Source: Prevotella sp. UBA746 (lineage in GTDB: Bacteria > Bacteroidota > Bacteroidia > Bacteroidales > Bacteroidaceae). From it: DNA of 12,568 nt. The position numbers were made by a program, and so were the translations under genes. This document shows, in pieces, positions 1 to 6,877 of this stretch. The DNA lies in NCBI GenBank assembly GCA_002298545.1, contig DBKQ01000098.1, positions 1 to 12,568 on the forward strand, given 5' to 3'. Positions within the stretch are counted from its first letter, which is position 1. Each line of letters begins with the position of its first letter. Under the pieces are notes generated by a model. That model searched no databases. It was not told where the DNA came from and saw only the letters and a list, made by a program, of their open reading frames with translations.

Positions 1-1521
1 GAGGAGACAAAGCCTGAGCTTGAGGGCTACGAGAAAGGTCAGGTTACCGAGCTCGGCGCTATCAACGTCATGACTGGTATCTACACCGGACGTTCTCCTA
101 AGGACAAGTACATCGTTATGGACAAGAACTCAAAGGACACCGTATGGTGGAACACTCCTGAGTACCCTAACGACAACCACCCGATGTCAGAGAAGGTTTG
201 GAAAGTTGTAAGGAAGACCGCCCAGCAGGAACTTTCCGGAAAGAGGCTTTTCGTTGTCGATGGCTTCTGCGGAACCCACAAGGACACCCGCATGAAGGTC
301 CGCTTCATTATGGAGGTTGCATGGCAGGCTCACTTCGTGACCAACATGTTCATCCGCCCAAAGAACCAGGAAGAGTTCGACCAGGAGCCTGATTTCGTTG
401 TTTATTGCGCTTCAAAGGCCAAGGTCGCGAACCACGAGGAATTGGGACTGCGCAGCGACACCTGTGTTGCTTTCAACGTGACCAGCAAAGAGCAGGTAAT
501 CCTCAACACATGGTACGGAGGCGAGATGAAGAAGGGTATGTTCTCAATGATGAACTACTTCCTCCCATTGAAGGGTATTGCTTCTATGCACTGCTCAGCA
601 AACACCGATATGAACGGTGAGAACACAGCAATCTTCTTCGGTCTCTCTGGTACAGGTAAGACAACTCTATCTACCGATCCAAAGCGTAAGCTCATCGGCG
701 ACGACGAGCACGGATGGGACGACGAGGGCGTGTTCAACTTCGAGGGTGGTTGCTACGCTAAGGTTATCAACCTCGACAAGGAGTCAGAGCCAGACATCTA
801 CGGAGCTATCACACGCGACGCTCTTCTCGAGAACGTAACTGTAGACAAGAACGGCAAGATCGACTTCGCAGACAAGAGCGTAACCGAGAACACCCGTGTT
901 TCTTATCCTATCTACCACATCAAGAACATCCAGCGTCCGTTCTCACAGGGTCCTGCAGCTAAGCAGGTAATCTTCCTGTCAGCTGATGCCTTTGGAGTTC
1001 TTCCTCCAGTATCAATCTTGAGCGCAGAGCAGACAAAGTACTACTTCCTCTCTGGATTCACAGCTAAGTTGGCTGGTACAGAGCGCGGTATCACCGAGCC
1101 TACACCAACATTCTCTGCTTGCTTCGGTCAGGCATTCCTGGAGCTCCACCCAACAAAGTATGCTGAGGAGCTTGTAAAGAAGATGCAGAAGAGCGGTGCC
1201 AAGGCATACTTGGTAAACACTGGTTGGAACGGAACAGGCAAGCGTATCTCTATCCGCGATACTCGTGGTATCATCGACGCTATCCTCGACCATTCAATCG
1301 ACGCTGCTCCAACAAAGACAGTTCCATTCTTCAACTTCGTTGTTCCTACACAGCTTGAGGGCGTTGATCCTAAGATTCTCGACCCACGCGACACTTATGC
1401 TAACGCATCAGAGTGGGAGGAGAAGGCTAAGGACCTCGCAGCTCGCTTCATCAAGAACTTCAAGAAGTATGAGACAAACGAGGCTGGTAAAGCTCTCGTA
1501 GCAGCTGGTCCACAGCTCTAA
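1..1521 (+). CDS. pckA: Phosphoenolpyruvate carboxykinase (ATP), 5'-truncated by the window edge
   Basis: This enzyme interconverts oxaloacetate plus ATP with phosphoenolpyruvate, CO2 and ADP in the cytoplasm. In Bacteroidales it often runs in the carboxylating direction during fermentation to succinate (family knowledge, not shown here). The frame is open from base 1, so the first in-frame ATG at base 70 is not the true start. 506 codons are visible against a usual 525-540, so roughly 20-35 N-terminal residues are missing. Visible motifs are the substrate-binding TGRSPKD (Arg codon at base 91), the metal-ligand region with Lys in MKKGMFS and His in SMHCSAN, the P-loop GLSGTGKTT (bases 640-666), the acidic metal-binding IGDDEHGWDD (from base 694) and the GTERGITEP loop with its catalytic Arg. 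All key residues are present and there is no frameshift. The gene ends 38 nt before a strong terminator, so it is the last gene of its transcript. Identification is very secure. Confidence 0.98.
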   Translation, partial: EETKPELEGYEKGQVTELGAINVMTGIYTGRSPKDKYIVMDKNSKDTVWWNTPEYPNDNHPMSEKVWKVVRKTAQQELSGKRLFVVDGFCGTHKDTRMKVRFIMEVAWQAHFVTNMFIRPKNQEEFDQEPDFVVYCASKAKVANHEELGLRSDTCVAFNVTSKEQVILNTWYGGEMKKGMFSMMNYFLPLKGIASMHCSANTDMNGENTAIFFGLSGTGKTTLSTDPKRKLIGDDEHGWDDEGVFNFEGGCYAKVINLDKESEPDIYGAITRDALLENVTVDKNGKIDFADKSVTENTRVSYPIYHIKNIQRPFSQGPAAKQVIFLSADAFGVLPPVSILSAEQTKYYFLSGFTAKLAGTERGITEPTPTFSACFGQAFLELHPTKYAEELVKKMQKSGAKAYLVNTGWNGTGKRISIRDTRGIIDAILDHSIDAAPTKTVPFFNFVVPTQLEGVDPKILDPRDTYANASEWEEKAKDLAARFIKNFKKYETNEAGKALVAAGPQL

Positions 1522-1559
1522 TCTCAACATTGGAATAATATAATTCCGATATAAAAATT

Positions 1560-1594
1560 AAATCCCGTCAAGCTAATGCCTGGCGGGATTTTTT
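1560..1594 (+). terminator. Intrinsic terminator of pckA, possibly bidirectional
   Basis: An 11-bp stem pairs AAATCCCGTCA (1560-1570) with TGGCGGGATTT (1581-1591), with one G-U wobble and a 10-nt loop. The right arm runs into six T residues (1589-1594). On the minus strand the same hairpin is followed by TTTAATTTTT, so it could also stop transcription arriving from the convergent helicase gene, whose stop codon lies 54 nt away. No other hairpin was seen in the 126 nt between the two genes. Confidence 0.88.
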
Positions 1595-1647
1595 AATGAC
1601 GGATATTATAATAAAGAAATGAATGAACGCCTTATTTTTACAAATAT

Positions 1648-3555
1648 TCATTCATTATCGTCGCCACTCACGTATTCAAATAGTTTCCTGTAGAAAGCCG
1701 TATGACACATTGTTTCGGCATTTCCCATGATGACGAGTTTCATCCTGGCACGTGTTATCGCCACGTTCATACGTCGCAGGTCGCTCAAGAAACCAATCTG
1801 TCCGTTACTGTTGGAGCGCACGAGAGAGATGATTACGATGTCGCGCTCCTGTCCCTGAAAACCGTCTACGGTATTAACGGAAATCAGTTTGCGGTAAGGA
1901 CGGAAAAACTCGCTCCGCTTAATCATGCTGCGAAGCAATTGCACCTGTGCCCTGTATGGCGAGATGATGCCCACGTCGATGCCCTCTTCAAGAATTCTGC
2001 CCTTGCCAATCTTTTCAAAATACTGGCGTAAGGTGGTGAGAGTCAGCTCAGCCTCCTTCTTGTTAATCCTGCCGAAGCTTTCGCCCACAAACTGTTCATA
2101 AGCCTCCGTCTCTGACGTATCGACCCACATCATCGGTTCGTCGTAGTCAAGAATGCCGCGGTGTTCCACTTCGGGAGCAGCCACCATTCTGCCGCCATAG
2201 AACCATTGGCTGGAGAATTCCATAATGCGCCGGTTCATACGGTATTGCATAGTTAGCAGCGTAACCACCTCCGGTTTGTTCTCCACGATACGCTCCATGA
2301 GAGTCTTCGACAGTCCGCCGCGCATCGCCTCCATACTCTTCACCGTAGGCGGTAGCTGACAGTGGTCGCCGGCGAAGACAACCCTCGTGGCACGCCGGAT
2401 GGCAATCCAGCATGCGGCCTCAAGAGCCTGTGCAGCCTCGTCGATAAAGAGGGTAGTAAATTTCTGTCCCGACATTACCCGGTTTGCGCTTCCGGTGAGC
2501 GTTGATGCAATGACGCGCGCTTCGCCGAAGAGTTGAGCGTTGATGCGACATTCGATCTCCGTGGCACGGCTTTTCAGTCGGTCGAGCTTCTGATGCCAGT
2601 TGTCGCTGCCGCCCCGCTTGCGGTTAGAGCGCAGTTCGCGGATAGCCTTGCGTATGCTCCACAGTTCGGGATAGTCGGGATGCGACTCGAAGCGCCGCTC
2701 ATAAGTAAACGACAGCATCTTGTCGGTAACTCGTGTAGGATTCCCGATTCTGAGCACGGGCACCCCACGGTCGGCAAGTTTCTCGCTAATCCAGTCCACT
2801 GCCATATTACTCTGTGCGCATACCATAACCTGACTTTCTCGCTTCAGCGTCTCATAAATAGCCTCAACAAGAGTCGTTGTCTTTCCCGTTCCCGGCGGAC
2901 CGTGTACCACTGCCACGTCCTTAGCCCTCAACACGTTGTTGACGGCAAGTTCCTGAGACGAGTTAAGCCATGGAAATTTAATCTCGTCAAACGAGAACGT
3001 CTGTGCTTTCTGTCGAGAGTAGAAAAGGTCTCGAAGATAAGCCAGTCGGTTTCCCTTTGCCCGGATTGCGCGGTCGAGAGCTTCAAACATAAGTCGGTAG
3101 CTCGTTTCATCAAAGAACATCTGCACTCCGAGGTTGTCGGCATTCTGCAATGTAGTGGCGATACCTGTCTTTTCGGGTATCGTGACCACCATCCTTTCGT
3201 TGTCGGCAAAGCTGACAACACCTGTCGTCAGAACATCAAACGTTTCCTTTCCTCCATTGTCTTCAGCACCTTGTGTCTTGAAGAAACAAACAGGTTTTCC
3301 GAATTCAAAGTTGTGTTCGATGTCCTCGTCCCTCGTGCGGTAAACCTCCACGGCAAACTGGTTTAGCGAGTTGTAGTAGCACCTCCCTACCTTTACCGGG
3401 AACCATGCATCGCCCCTTTTCACCCGTCGTGCCAGTCCCTGAGCCTGCATCTGCCGTTTGAAGTCTTCCTTCTCCTCGTTGTATTCCGTTTGCAGCAGAG
3501 CTTTCTGCCGCAGCAAGGCATAAACAGGAGATGATATATTATTGTTCTCTTGCAT
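1648..3555 (-). CDS. Superfamily 1 DNA/RNA helicase, UPF1/DNA2/IGHMBP2-like
   Basis: This is a cytoplasmic ATP-dependent helicase of the SF1B group that includes UPF1, DNA2 and IGHMBP2. Its substrate in Bacteroidetes is not settled and I cannot tell DNA from RNA here. The complete 635-aa protein has an N-terminal region (about 1-190), which in relatives folds into a small beta-barrel 1B-like domain. After it come motif I GPPGTGKTT (219-227), motif II DEAA (372-375), motif III GDHCQLPP (396-403), motif IV QYRM (437-440), motif V VNTVDGFQGQERD (560-572) and motif VI NVAITRAR (597-604). The core is intact. Start at 3555: this ATG follows the upstream phosphatase stop by only 4 nt on the minus strand, which points to translational coupling in one operon. 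No nuclease domain is visible. Confidence is high for the family and low for the exact role. Confidence 0.93.
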   Translation of the reverse strand: MQENNNISSPVYALLRQKALLQTEYNEEKEDFKRQMQAQGLARRVKRGDAWFPVKVGRCYYNSLNQFAVEVYRTRDEDIEHNFEFGKPVCFFKTQGAEDNGGKETFDVLTTGVVSFADNERMVVTIPEKTGIATTLQNADNLGVQMFFDETSYRLMFEALDRAIRAKGNRLAYLRDLFYSRQKAQTFSFDEIKFPWLNSSQELAVNNVLRAKDVAVVHGPPGTGKTTTLVEAIYETLKRESQVMVCAQSNMAVDWISEKLADRGVPVLRIGNPTRVTDKMLSFTYERRFESHPDYPELWSIRKAIRELRSNRKRGGSDNWHQKLDRLKSRATEIECRINAQLFGEARVIASTLTGSANRVMSGQKFTTLFIDEAAQALEAACWIAIRRATRVVFAGDHCQLPPTVKSMEAMRGGLSKTLMERIVENKPEVVTLLTMQYRMNRRIMEFSSQWFYGGRMVAAPEVEHRGILDYDEPMMWVDTSETEAYEQFVGESFGRINKKEAELTLTTLRQYFEKIGKGRILEEGIDVGIISPYRAQVQLLRSMIKRSEFFRPYRKLISVNTVDGFQGQERDIVIISLVRSNSNGQIGFLSDLRRMNVAITRARMKLVIMGNAETMCHTAFYRKLFEYVSGDDNE

Positions 3556-3559
3556 ATAG

Positions 3560-4066
3560 TCAGTCTTTAAGTTTCCTTACCACCTCTTTGCAGGCATCCT
3601 CGATAAGGTCGAGAGCAAGGTCAAAATCCACATCCGTTCCGTAGTAAGGGTCGGGCACGGTATCGTATTCCGGATGTTCAGTCATATAGTCAGCAAGACA
3701 GCGTATTTTCTTCCTGTCATCCTCATTCCGTGCCACGCGCCTAAGGTCGGCGATATTCTCCTTGTCCATGCCGAACACGATATCAAAACGGTCGAAGTCG
3801 TCCGGTTGAATTTGTCTGGCACGGCTCGTCAGGTTGTATCCGCGTGCTGCGGCATGCTTCCTCATTCGTGGGTCAGGCAGCTGTCCCGTATGCCATGCAC
3901 CGATGCCGGCAGAGTCTACCACGATGCTTCCCCTGAGTTCCGGGTCGTCGAAAACCATCTGTTTCATAATTCCCTCGGCAGCCGGCGAGCGACAAATATT
4001 GCCAAGACATACAAAAAGGATATATTTTTTAAGTGGGCTCTTGCGCCCGTTAGTCAAATCGTTCAT
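3560..4066 (-). CDS. Low-molecular-weight protein tyrosine phosphatase
   Basis: This is a cytoplasmic phosphatase that hydrolyses phosphotyrosine (arsenate reductase-like fold). The 168-aa product carries the CX5R phosphate-binding loop CLGNICRS at residues 20-27 (nucleophile Cys20, Arg26) and the general-acid motif DPYYG with Asp139 near the C-terminus. Both are diagnostic, and the length fits the family (about 150-170). I chose the ATG at 4066 over the in-frame ATG at 4168 for two reasons: the extra 34 residues are low-complexity and precede the conserved core, and a good -7 promoter element (4114-4121) lies inside that extension. The gene leads a minus-strand operon with the helicase, 4 nt away. 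Bacterial homologues often act on tyrosine kinases that control capsule export, but no such kinase or capsule gene is in view, so the partner is unknown. Confidence 0.94.
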   Translation of the reverse strand: MNDLTNGRKSPLKKYILFVCLGNICRSPAAEGIMKQMVFDDPELRGSIVVDSAGIGAWHTGQLPDPRMRKHAAARGYNLTSRARQIQPDDFDRFDIVFGMDKENIADLRRVARNEDDRKKIRCLADYMTEHPEYDTVPDPYYGTDVDFDLALDLIEDACKEVVRKLKD

Positions 4067-4113
4067 AGTCTGTATCTTATGAATTAAAATTGTTATACTT
4101 ATTATATTTTCTG

Positions 4114-4121
4114 CAAAGTTA
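4114..4121 (-). promoter_or_regulatory. Bacteroidetes -7 promoter element for the phosphatase-helicase operon
   Basis: Read on the minus strand this is TAACTTTG, an exact match to the Bacteroidetes -7 consensus TAnnTTTG. It lies 47 nt upstream of the chosen ATG at 4066, giving a leader of about 40 nt. No TTG stands at the ideal distance for the -33 element (the nearest is about 25 bp away), so the call rests on the -7 match and its position. Confidence 0.55.
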
Positions 4122-4206
4122 CATGTTTTTATTGTGTTCTCGTACACAATCTTGTTGATATAAATCAAGAAACGTAAAGAAAAACATAAAAAAGTTTGTT
4201 TTGCTA

Positions 4207-4236
4207 TTGCCAGTTTGCAAAAACTTCATACCTTTG
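4207..4236 (+). promoter_or_regulatory. Bacteroidetes promoter driving a short intergenic transcript
   Basis: TACCTTTG (4229-4236) matches the -7 consensus TAnnTTTG exactly, and a TTG -33 element (4207-4209) lies 19 bp upstream, the expected spacing. It points away from the phosphatase gene. No plus-strand gene follows for more than 2.5 kb. The only thing downstream is a conserved-looking 40-nt segment and a terminator, so the promoter appears to serve a small RNA. Confidence 0.65.
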
Positions 4237-4240
4237 CAAC

Positions 4241-4304
4241 GTGTTTTTCATAGTATTAGATTTAAGGTTAACAAAGATTGGGACTCAGCGGAGCCCCTTT
4301 TTTT
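4241..4304 (+). ncRNA. Candidate small RNA with its own promoter and terminator
   Basis: The predicted transcript starts a few bases after the -7 element (about 4241-4244) and ends in the T-run at 4304, so it is about 60-64 nt long. Its 5' part (about 4241-4279) is AT-rich and looks unstructured; it includes ATAGTATTAGATTTAAGG and TTAACAAAG. Its 3' part is a terminator hairpin. It is not a leader: the next plus-strand gene starts at 6878 and the intervening gene is on the other strand. A GTG-initiated reading frame runs straight through the hairpin without a stop, so a leader peptide is unlikely. From memory, similar segments occur in other Bacteroidales, and a family of paralogous small RNAs (FopS) has been described in Bacteroides. 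Membership is a guess that needs alignment. A target cannot be named. Confidence 0.6.
4280..4304 (+). terminator. Intrinsic terminator of the candidate small RNA
   Basis: GGGACTC (4280-4286) pairs with GAGCCCC (4291-4297) around the 4-nt loop AGCG, giving six pairs with one internal A-C mismatch. Seven T residues follow (4298-4304). The minus strand lacks a T-run after this hairpin, so it should act only on plus-strand transcription. Confidence 0.75.
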
Positions 4305-4432
4305 ATGCCCGTAAGATTCTTCTGGCGTGACGCCTTTCCTTTTCATATATAATGATATGGAGTGATTATTCCGTTATAAATGAGATAATTATTCATCTTT
4401 CCAGACTCCTTATTTCAGAAATTGTTTGTTCT
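4305..4432. other. Intergenic remainder between the small RNA and the barrel gene
   Basis: This is AT-rich sequence with no supportable gene. The only structure seen is a short hairpin, GGCG-TGA-CGCC (4324-4334), followed on the plus strand by TTTCCTTTT. It is too weak to call a terminator firmly. I found no convincing minus-strand terminator for the gene that ends at 4433. Confidence 0.5.
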
Positions 4433-6454
4433 TCAGAATTTCCATTTAGCCTGCACCTGAATATCGGTCATCGCCGAGTGGTCAATCTGCTGCAGAGCCG
4501 AACCTATCGTATTGCGGTCGAAATAGTCGGTAGTCGACACCTTTGCCGATAGCGTAACATTCCTTATAGCCTGAGTGCTCAGGAGCAGGGCATAGTGAAT
4601 ACCTTCGCCATAATATGAAGGAAAGGAGAAATCGTATGCCATGCCGCGCTCATAACTGTATATTCTGCTGTTGTAATCCTGAGTGTGGAAATATCCTACG
4701 GCGGCATACACCGAAAGTTTCCTTATTGCCGAGCATCCGCCACTCAATGCTGTCATGTATCCGAAACTGCGGTCTTTGTAGGTCGACAGCGAAGAGTCAA
4801 ACTGAGCTTTTGCGTTCCATGCCTTACTGTCGTATCTAACAGCAAACCTTCCGCGCTGAGTAGTCTGGTTAATAAGAGCCGTCTTGTCGGCATTGTCCTT
4901 CTCCCTTACCTTAATACGATAGCGTGCGGAGACAGTCAGACAACCGCGGTTGTAGGCAACCGACAGCATATTGTCGAAAGAGTGGGAGGCAGAAGCAGCC
5001 TGGTATTTAGCCCACGGGAAATAGGCGACATCAGAATAGGCATTCATTGAGAGCCCCTTAACCGGTTGCCAGTCGATGCCGAGATACACACCGCTCTCAT
5101 TCTGCACGCTTCCGCCATCGCTAAAGCTCTGAGAGAAAAGTGAGTAGTATTTATATGCATAAAACCGCTGTATAGCCGTAACGCTCAGGTTGTTCCTTAT
5201 CCTCCATGAAGCAGCATTTATCGTGGCCCATGCGTTGCAGTCGCCGGTAGCCGTCTCGCCGTGGAATGAGAACTTGCCGTTTGTATAGCTATAGTCCATG
5301 CTCATGTTATAAAACTGCTTTCCTGCAGCATAATATTTCCTGTATAGCTGTGAAGTCTTCGGTTTCAGTTCGCGGCTGAGCGAAGCATAAATTCCCGACA
5401 CACCAATGTGAATCCTGCCCAACCCCCAGTGTAGGTTCATTCCCGTTGCCAGTTGCGAGGCATTGTTCTTTTTGTCCATTTCATTTTGTGTGCGGTGATA
5501 CCCCGACTTAATAATCGTGGCAATCGAACCGTTGTCGTTGTTCAGTGTAGCGTCAAACCATTTATATGATACGAACCCCGTCAGGTAGATATTCCTTGCC
5601 ACGTTTACCGTAGCCGCTGCCCCCTGCAAATAATTATAGCTGGAGCGCGAGGAATGAGGGCGCACGGTAGTTCCGCGGCGCGACAGCGATGCCATGCTTA
5701 CGGATTTTCCGAACGACAGACTGTTGTTCATTATAAGTCCCATACCCATTCCTATTCTGTATCTTCCAATCGTCAAGTTCTTCAGTCTTCCCATCTTTCT
5801 CACGTCGGCATAAAAGGAGTAGAAATCGTATCCGGCGCCATTGCCGGCAGAGAAAAACGGTTCCCCTGCATCTTGTGCGCCCACCATACCGATGCGCAGC
5901 AGATTACTGTAAGAGTATTCATACCTTATGCTGTGGCGGTATTTATATCCAAGATATCCGTTTTTGTCACCTTTTCGTTCGTATAGAGGAATATTGCCGG
6001 AGGCCGTAAGCGAATTGTCGCCGTATTTAATAAGGTCTTTGAATTTTGGTAAAGAAAGTTTCTTTTTCGTGTTTACAGTTATGAAAAACTGCAGCAAAGT
6101 CCTTTTCTCCATTGTCAGCGATGGAATCATCGTCAGTTCACCTTCAGACAGCATCTTGCCGTTGCGGTAGAGATACTCTAAAATATTTTGTATCTCATTG
6201 TCGTCGAGAAACGGAATCCGTTCAAGATCTTCCTTCGTTGCAGAATTTATGTCAATCGGATTGTCGGCAAGTTCCTGAAGGATATCGTAGGTATCTTCCC
6301 AGCTTTCAGCCTCGTTGTCGCTGTCGTCAAGCACGCTGCCGATAATGTCCTGCCAGCCTTGTTGCGCCGGAGTCTCCGTCTGAGCCATTGCCATGCCGGT
6401 ATGTGAAAGGGCAACAGTTGTGAAAATAATAATCCCTACGAATCGTCTATTCAT
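4433..6454 (-). CDS. Secreted helix-hairpin-helix protein with predicted outer-membrane beta-barrel
   Basis: The product is 673 aa from the chosen ATG at 6454. This start puts a typical signal peptide (MNRRF then a hydrophobic run, AMA-Q cleavage near residue 24) at the N-terminus; the ATG at 6481 adds nine residues before it. Residues about 66-125 (from DINSATKEDLERIPFLDDNE to the segment ending LLQFFIT) form tandem helix-hairpin-helix motifs like those of ComEA-type proteins. From about 135 to the end, alternating aromatic and small residues with many Tyr/Gly strands suggest an outer-membrane barrel, and the protein ends KWKF with the terminal Phe typical of such barrels. The family recurs in Bacteroidetes without a known function to my knowledge. 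A link to DNA binding or uptake at the cell surface is only an inference from the domain. The gene is transcribed divergently from the susC-like gene and is probably monocistronic. Confidence 0.85.
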   Translation of the reverse strand: MNRRFVGIIIFTTVALSHTGMAMAQTETPAQQGWQDIIGSVLDDSDNEAESWEDTYDILQELADNPIDINSATKEDLERIPFLDDNEIQNILEYLYRNGKMLSEGELTMIPSLTMEKRTLLQFFITVNTKKKLSLPKFKDLIKYGDNSLTASGNIPLYERKGDKNGYLGYKYRHSIRYEYSYSNLLRIGMVGAQDAGEPFFSAGNGAGYDFYSFYADVRKMGRLKNLTIGRYRIGMGMGLIMNNSLSFGKSVSMASLSRRGTTVRPHSSRSSYNYLQGAAATVNVARNIYLTGFVSYKWFDATLNNDNGSIATIIKSGYHRTQNEMDKKNNASQLATGMNLHWGLGRIHIGVSGIYASLSRELKPKTSQLYRKYYAAGKQFYNMSMDYSYTNGKFSFHGETATGDCNAWATINAASWRIRNNLSVTAIQRFYAYKYYSLFSQSFSDGGSVQNESGVYLGIDWQPVKGLSMNAYSDVAYFPWAKYQAASASHSFDNMLSVAYNRGCLTVSARYRIKVREKDNADKTALINQTTQRGRFAVRYDSKAWNAKAQFDSSLSTYKDRSFGYMTALSGGCSAIRKLSVYAAVGYFHTQDYNSRIYSYERGMAYDFSFPSYYGEGIHYALLLSTQAIRNVTLSAKVSTTDYFDRNTIGSALQQIDHSAMTDIQVQAKWKF

Positions 6455-6573
6455 ATTTTTGATAGTATTAAGGGTTAACAATTAGAATCATTCATGTTGT
6501 TCCTGTGGTCTTAGCATAATAAGTAGCGTTGCAACATTATCAGCGATGCCCAAGCCACATGATTAAATCTGTA

Positions 6574-6581
6574 CAAATATA
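6574..6581 (-). promoter_or_regulatory. Possible -7 element for the helix-hairpin-helix barrel gene
   Basis: On the minus strand this reads TATATTTG, an exact TAnnTTTG match, 119 nt upstream of the ATG at 6454. No clear -33 TTG is seen at 19-21 bp. In such AT-rich DNA a chance match is possible. Confidence 0.35.
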
Positions 6582-6793
6582 TGAATATTGTTTGACAGAT
6601 ACCTCATAAAAGCGTAAGAAAATGTCGATACACATTTGTTTTTTAACAATTCATTTAGCAGAGAACCTCCTCATCAAACCATTATCTTGCTAAATGCAAC
6701 TTGTGCTTTGCAAATTCAGAAACAGACATTAAGGAAAAAGTGGAAAAGGGACAAGAAAAACGTTTTTTGTCGATAAACTTTACAATAATTAGG

Positions 6794-6817
6794 GTTACAT
6801 ATCACAATCTGTTACAT
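6794..6817 (+). repeat. Short direct repeat upstream of the susC-like gene
   Basis: GTTACAT occurs at 6794-6800 and again at 6811-6817, 17 nt apart start to start, with similar AT-rich flanks (ATATCA and CATATA). It lies 61-84 nt before the ATG. It could be a pair of regulator half-sites or chance in AT-rich DNA. Confidence 0.25.
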
Positions 6818-6877
6818 CATATAGACAAAAGAAACATAATCTATATCTATCAACCTAACAAATATCAAAGAAAAACT

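Larger units (their letters stand above)
6455..6877. other. Divergent intergenic region before the susC-like gene
   Basis: These 423 nt hold no supportable gene. The region must carry the promoters of both flanking genes. I found a candidate -7 element for the left gene but no full TAnnTTTG promoter for the right one. The closest plus-strand matches (the TTTG-containing stretches near 6587-6595 and 6703-6710) each deviate from the consensus. The last 40 nt before the ATG at 6878 are A-rich without a Shine-Dalgarno sequence, as is usual in this phylum. A short direct repeat is listed separately. Confidence 0.5.

Noticed and set aside
2533..3366. 277-codon plus-strand open frame opposite the helicase gene
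   Set aside because: It lies wholly antisense to an intact helicase with all motifs, has no recognisable domain and has no promoter. It is a shadow of codon bias.
4067..4168. N-terminal extension of the phosphatase to an upstream ATG
   Set aside because: It would place the likely promoter inside the gene and add 34 residues rich in Ile, Asn and Thr that the family lacks.
4324..4334. GGCG-TGA-CGCC hairpin as a second terminator
   Set aside because: Only four base pairs and an interrupted T-run; it is too weak to call.
6695..6712. Inverted repeat TGCAA...TTGCA before the susC-like gene as an operator
   Set aside because: Only 5 bp per arm in AT-rich DNA; chance matches are expected and nothing else supports it.
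6701..6877. 59-residue N-terminal extension of the SusC-like protein
   Set aside because: The extension is charged and would bury the signal peptide that begins at 6878.
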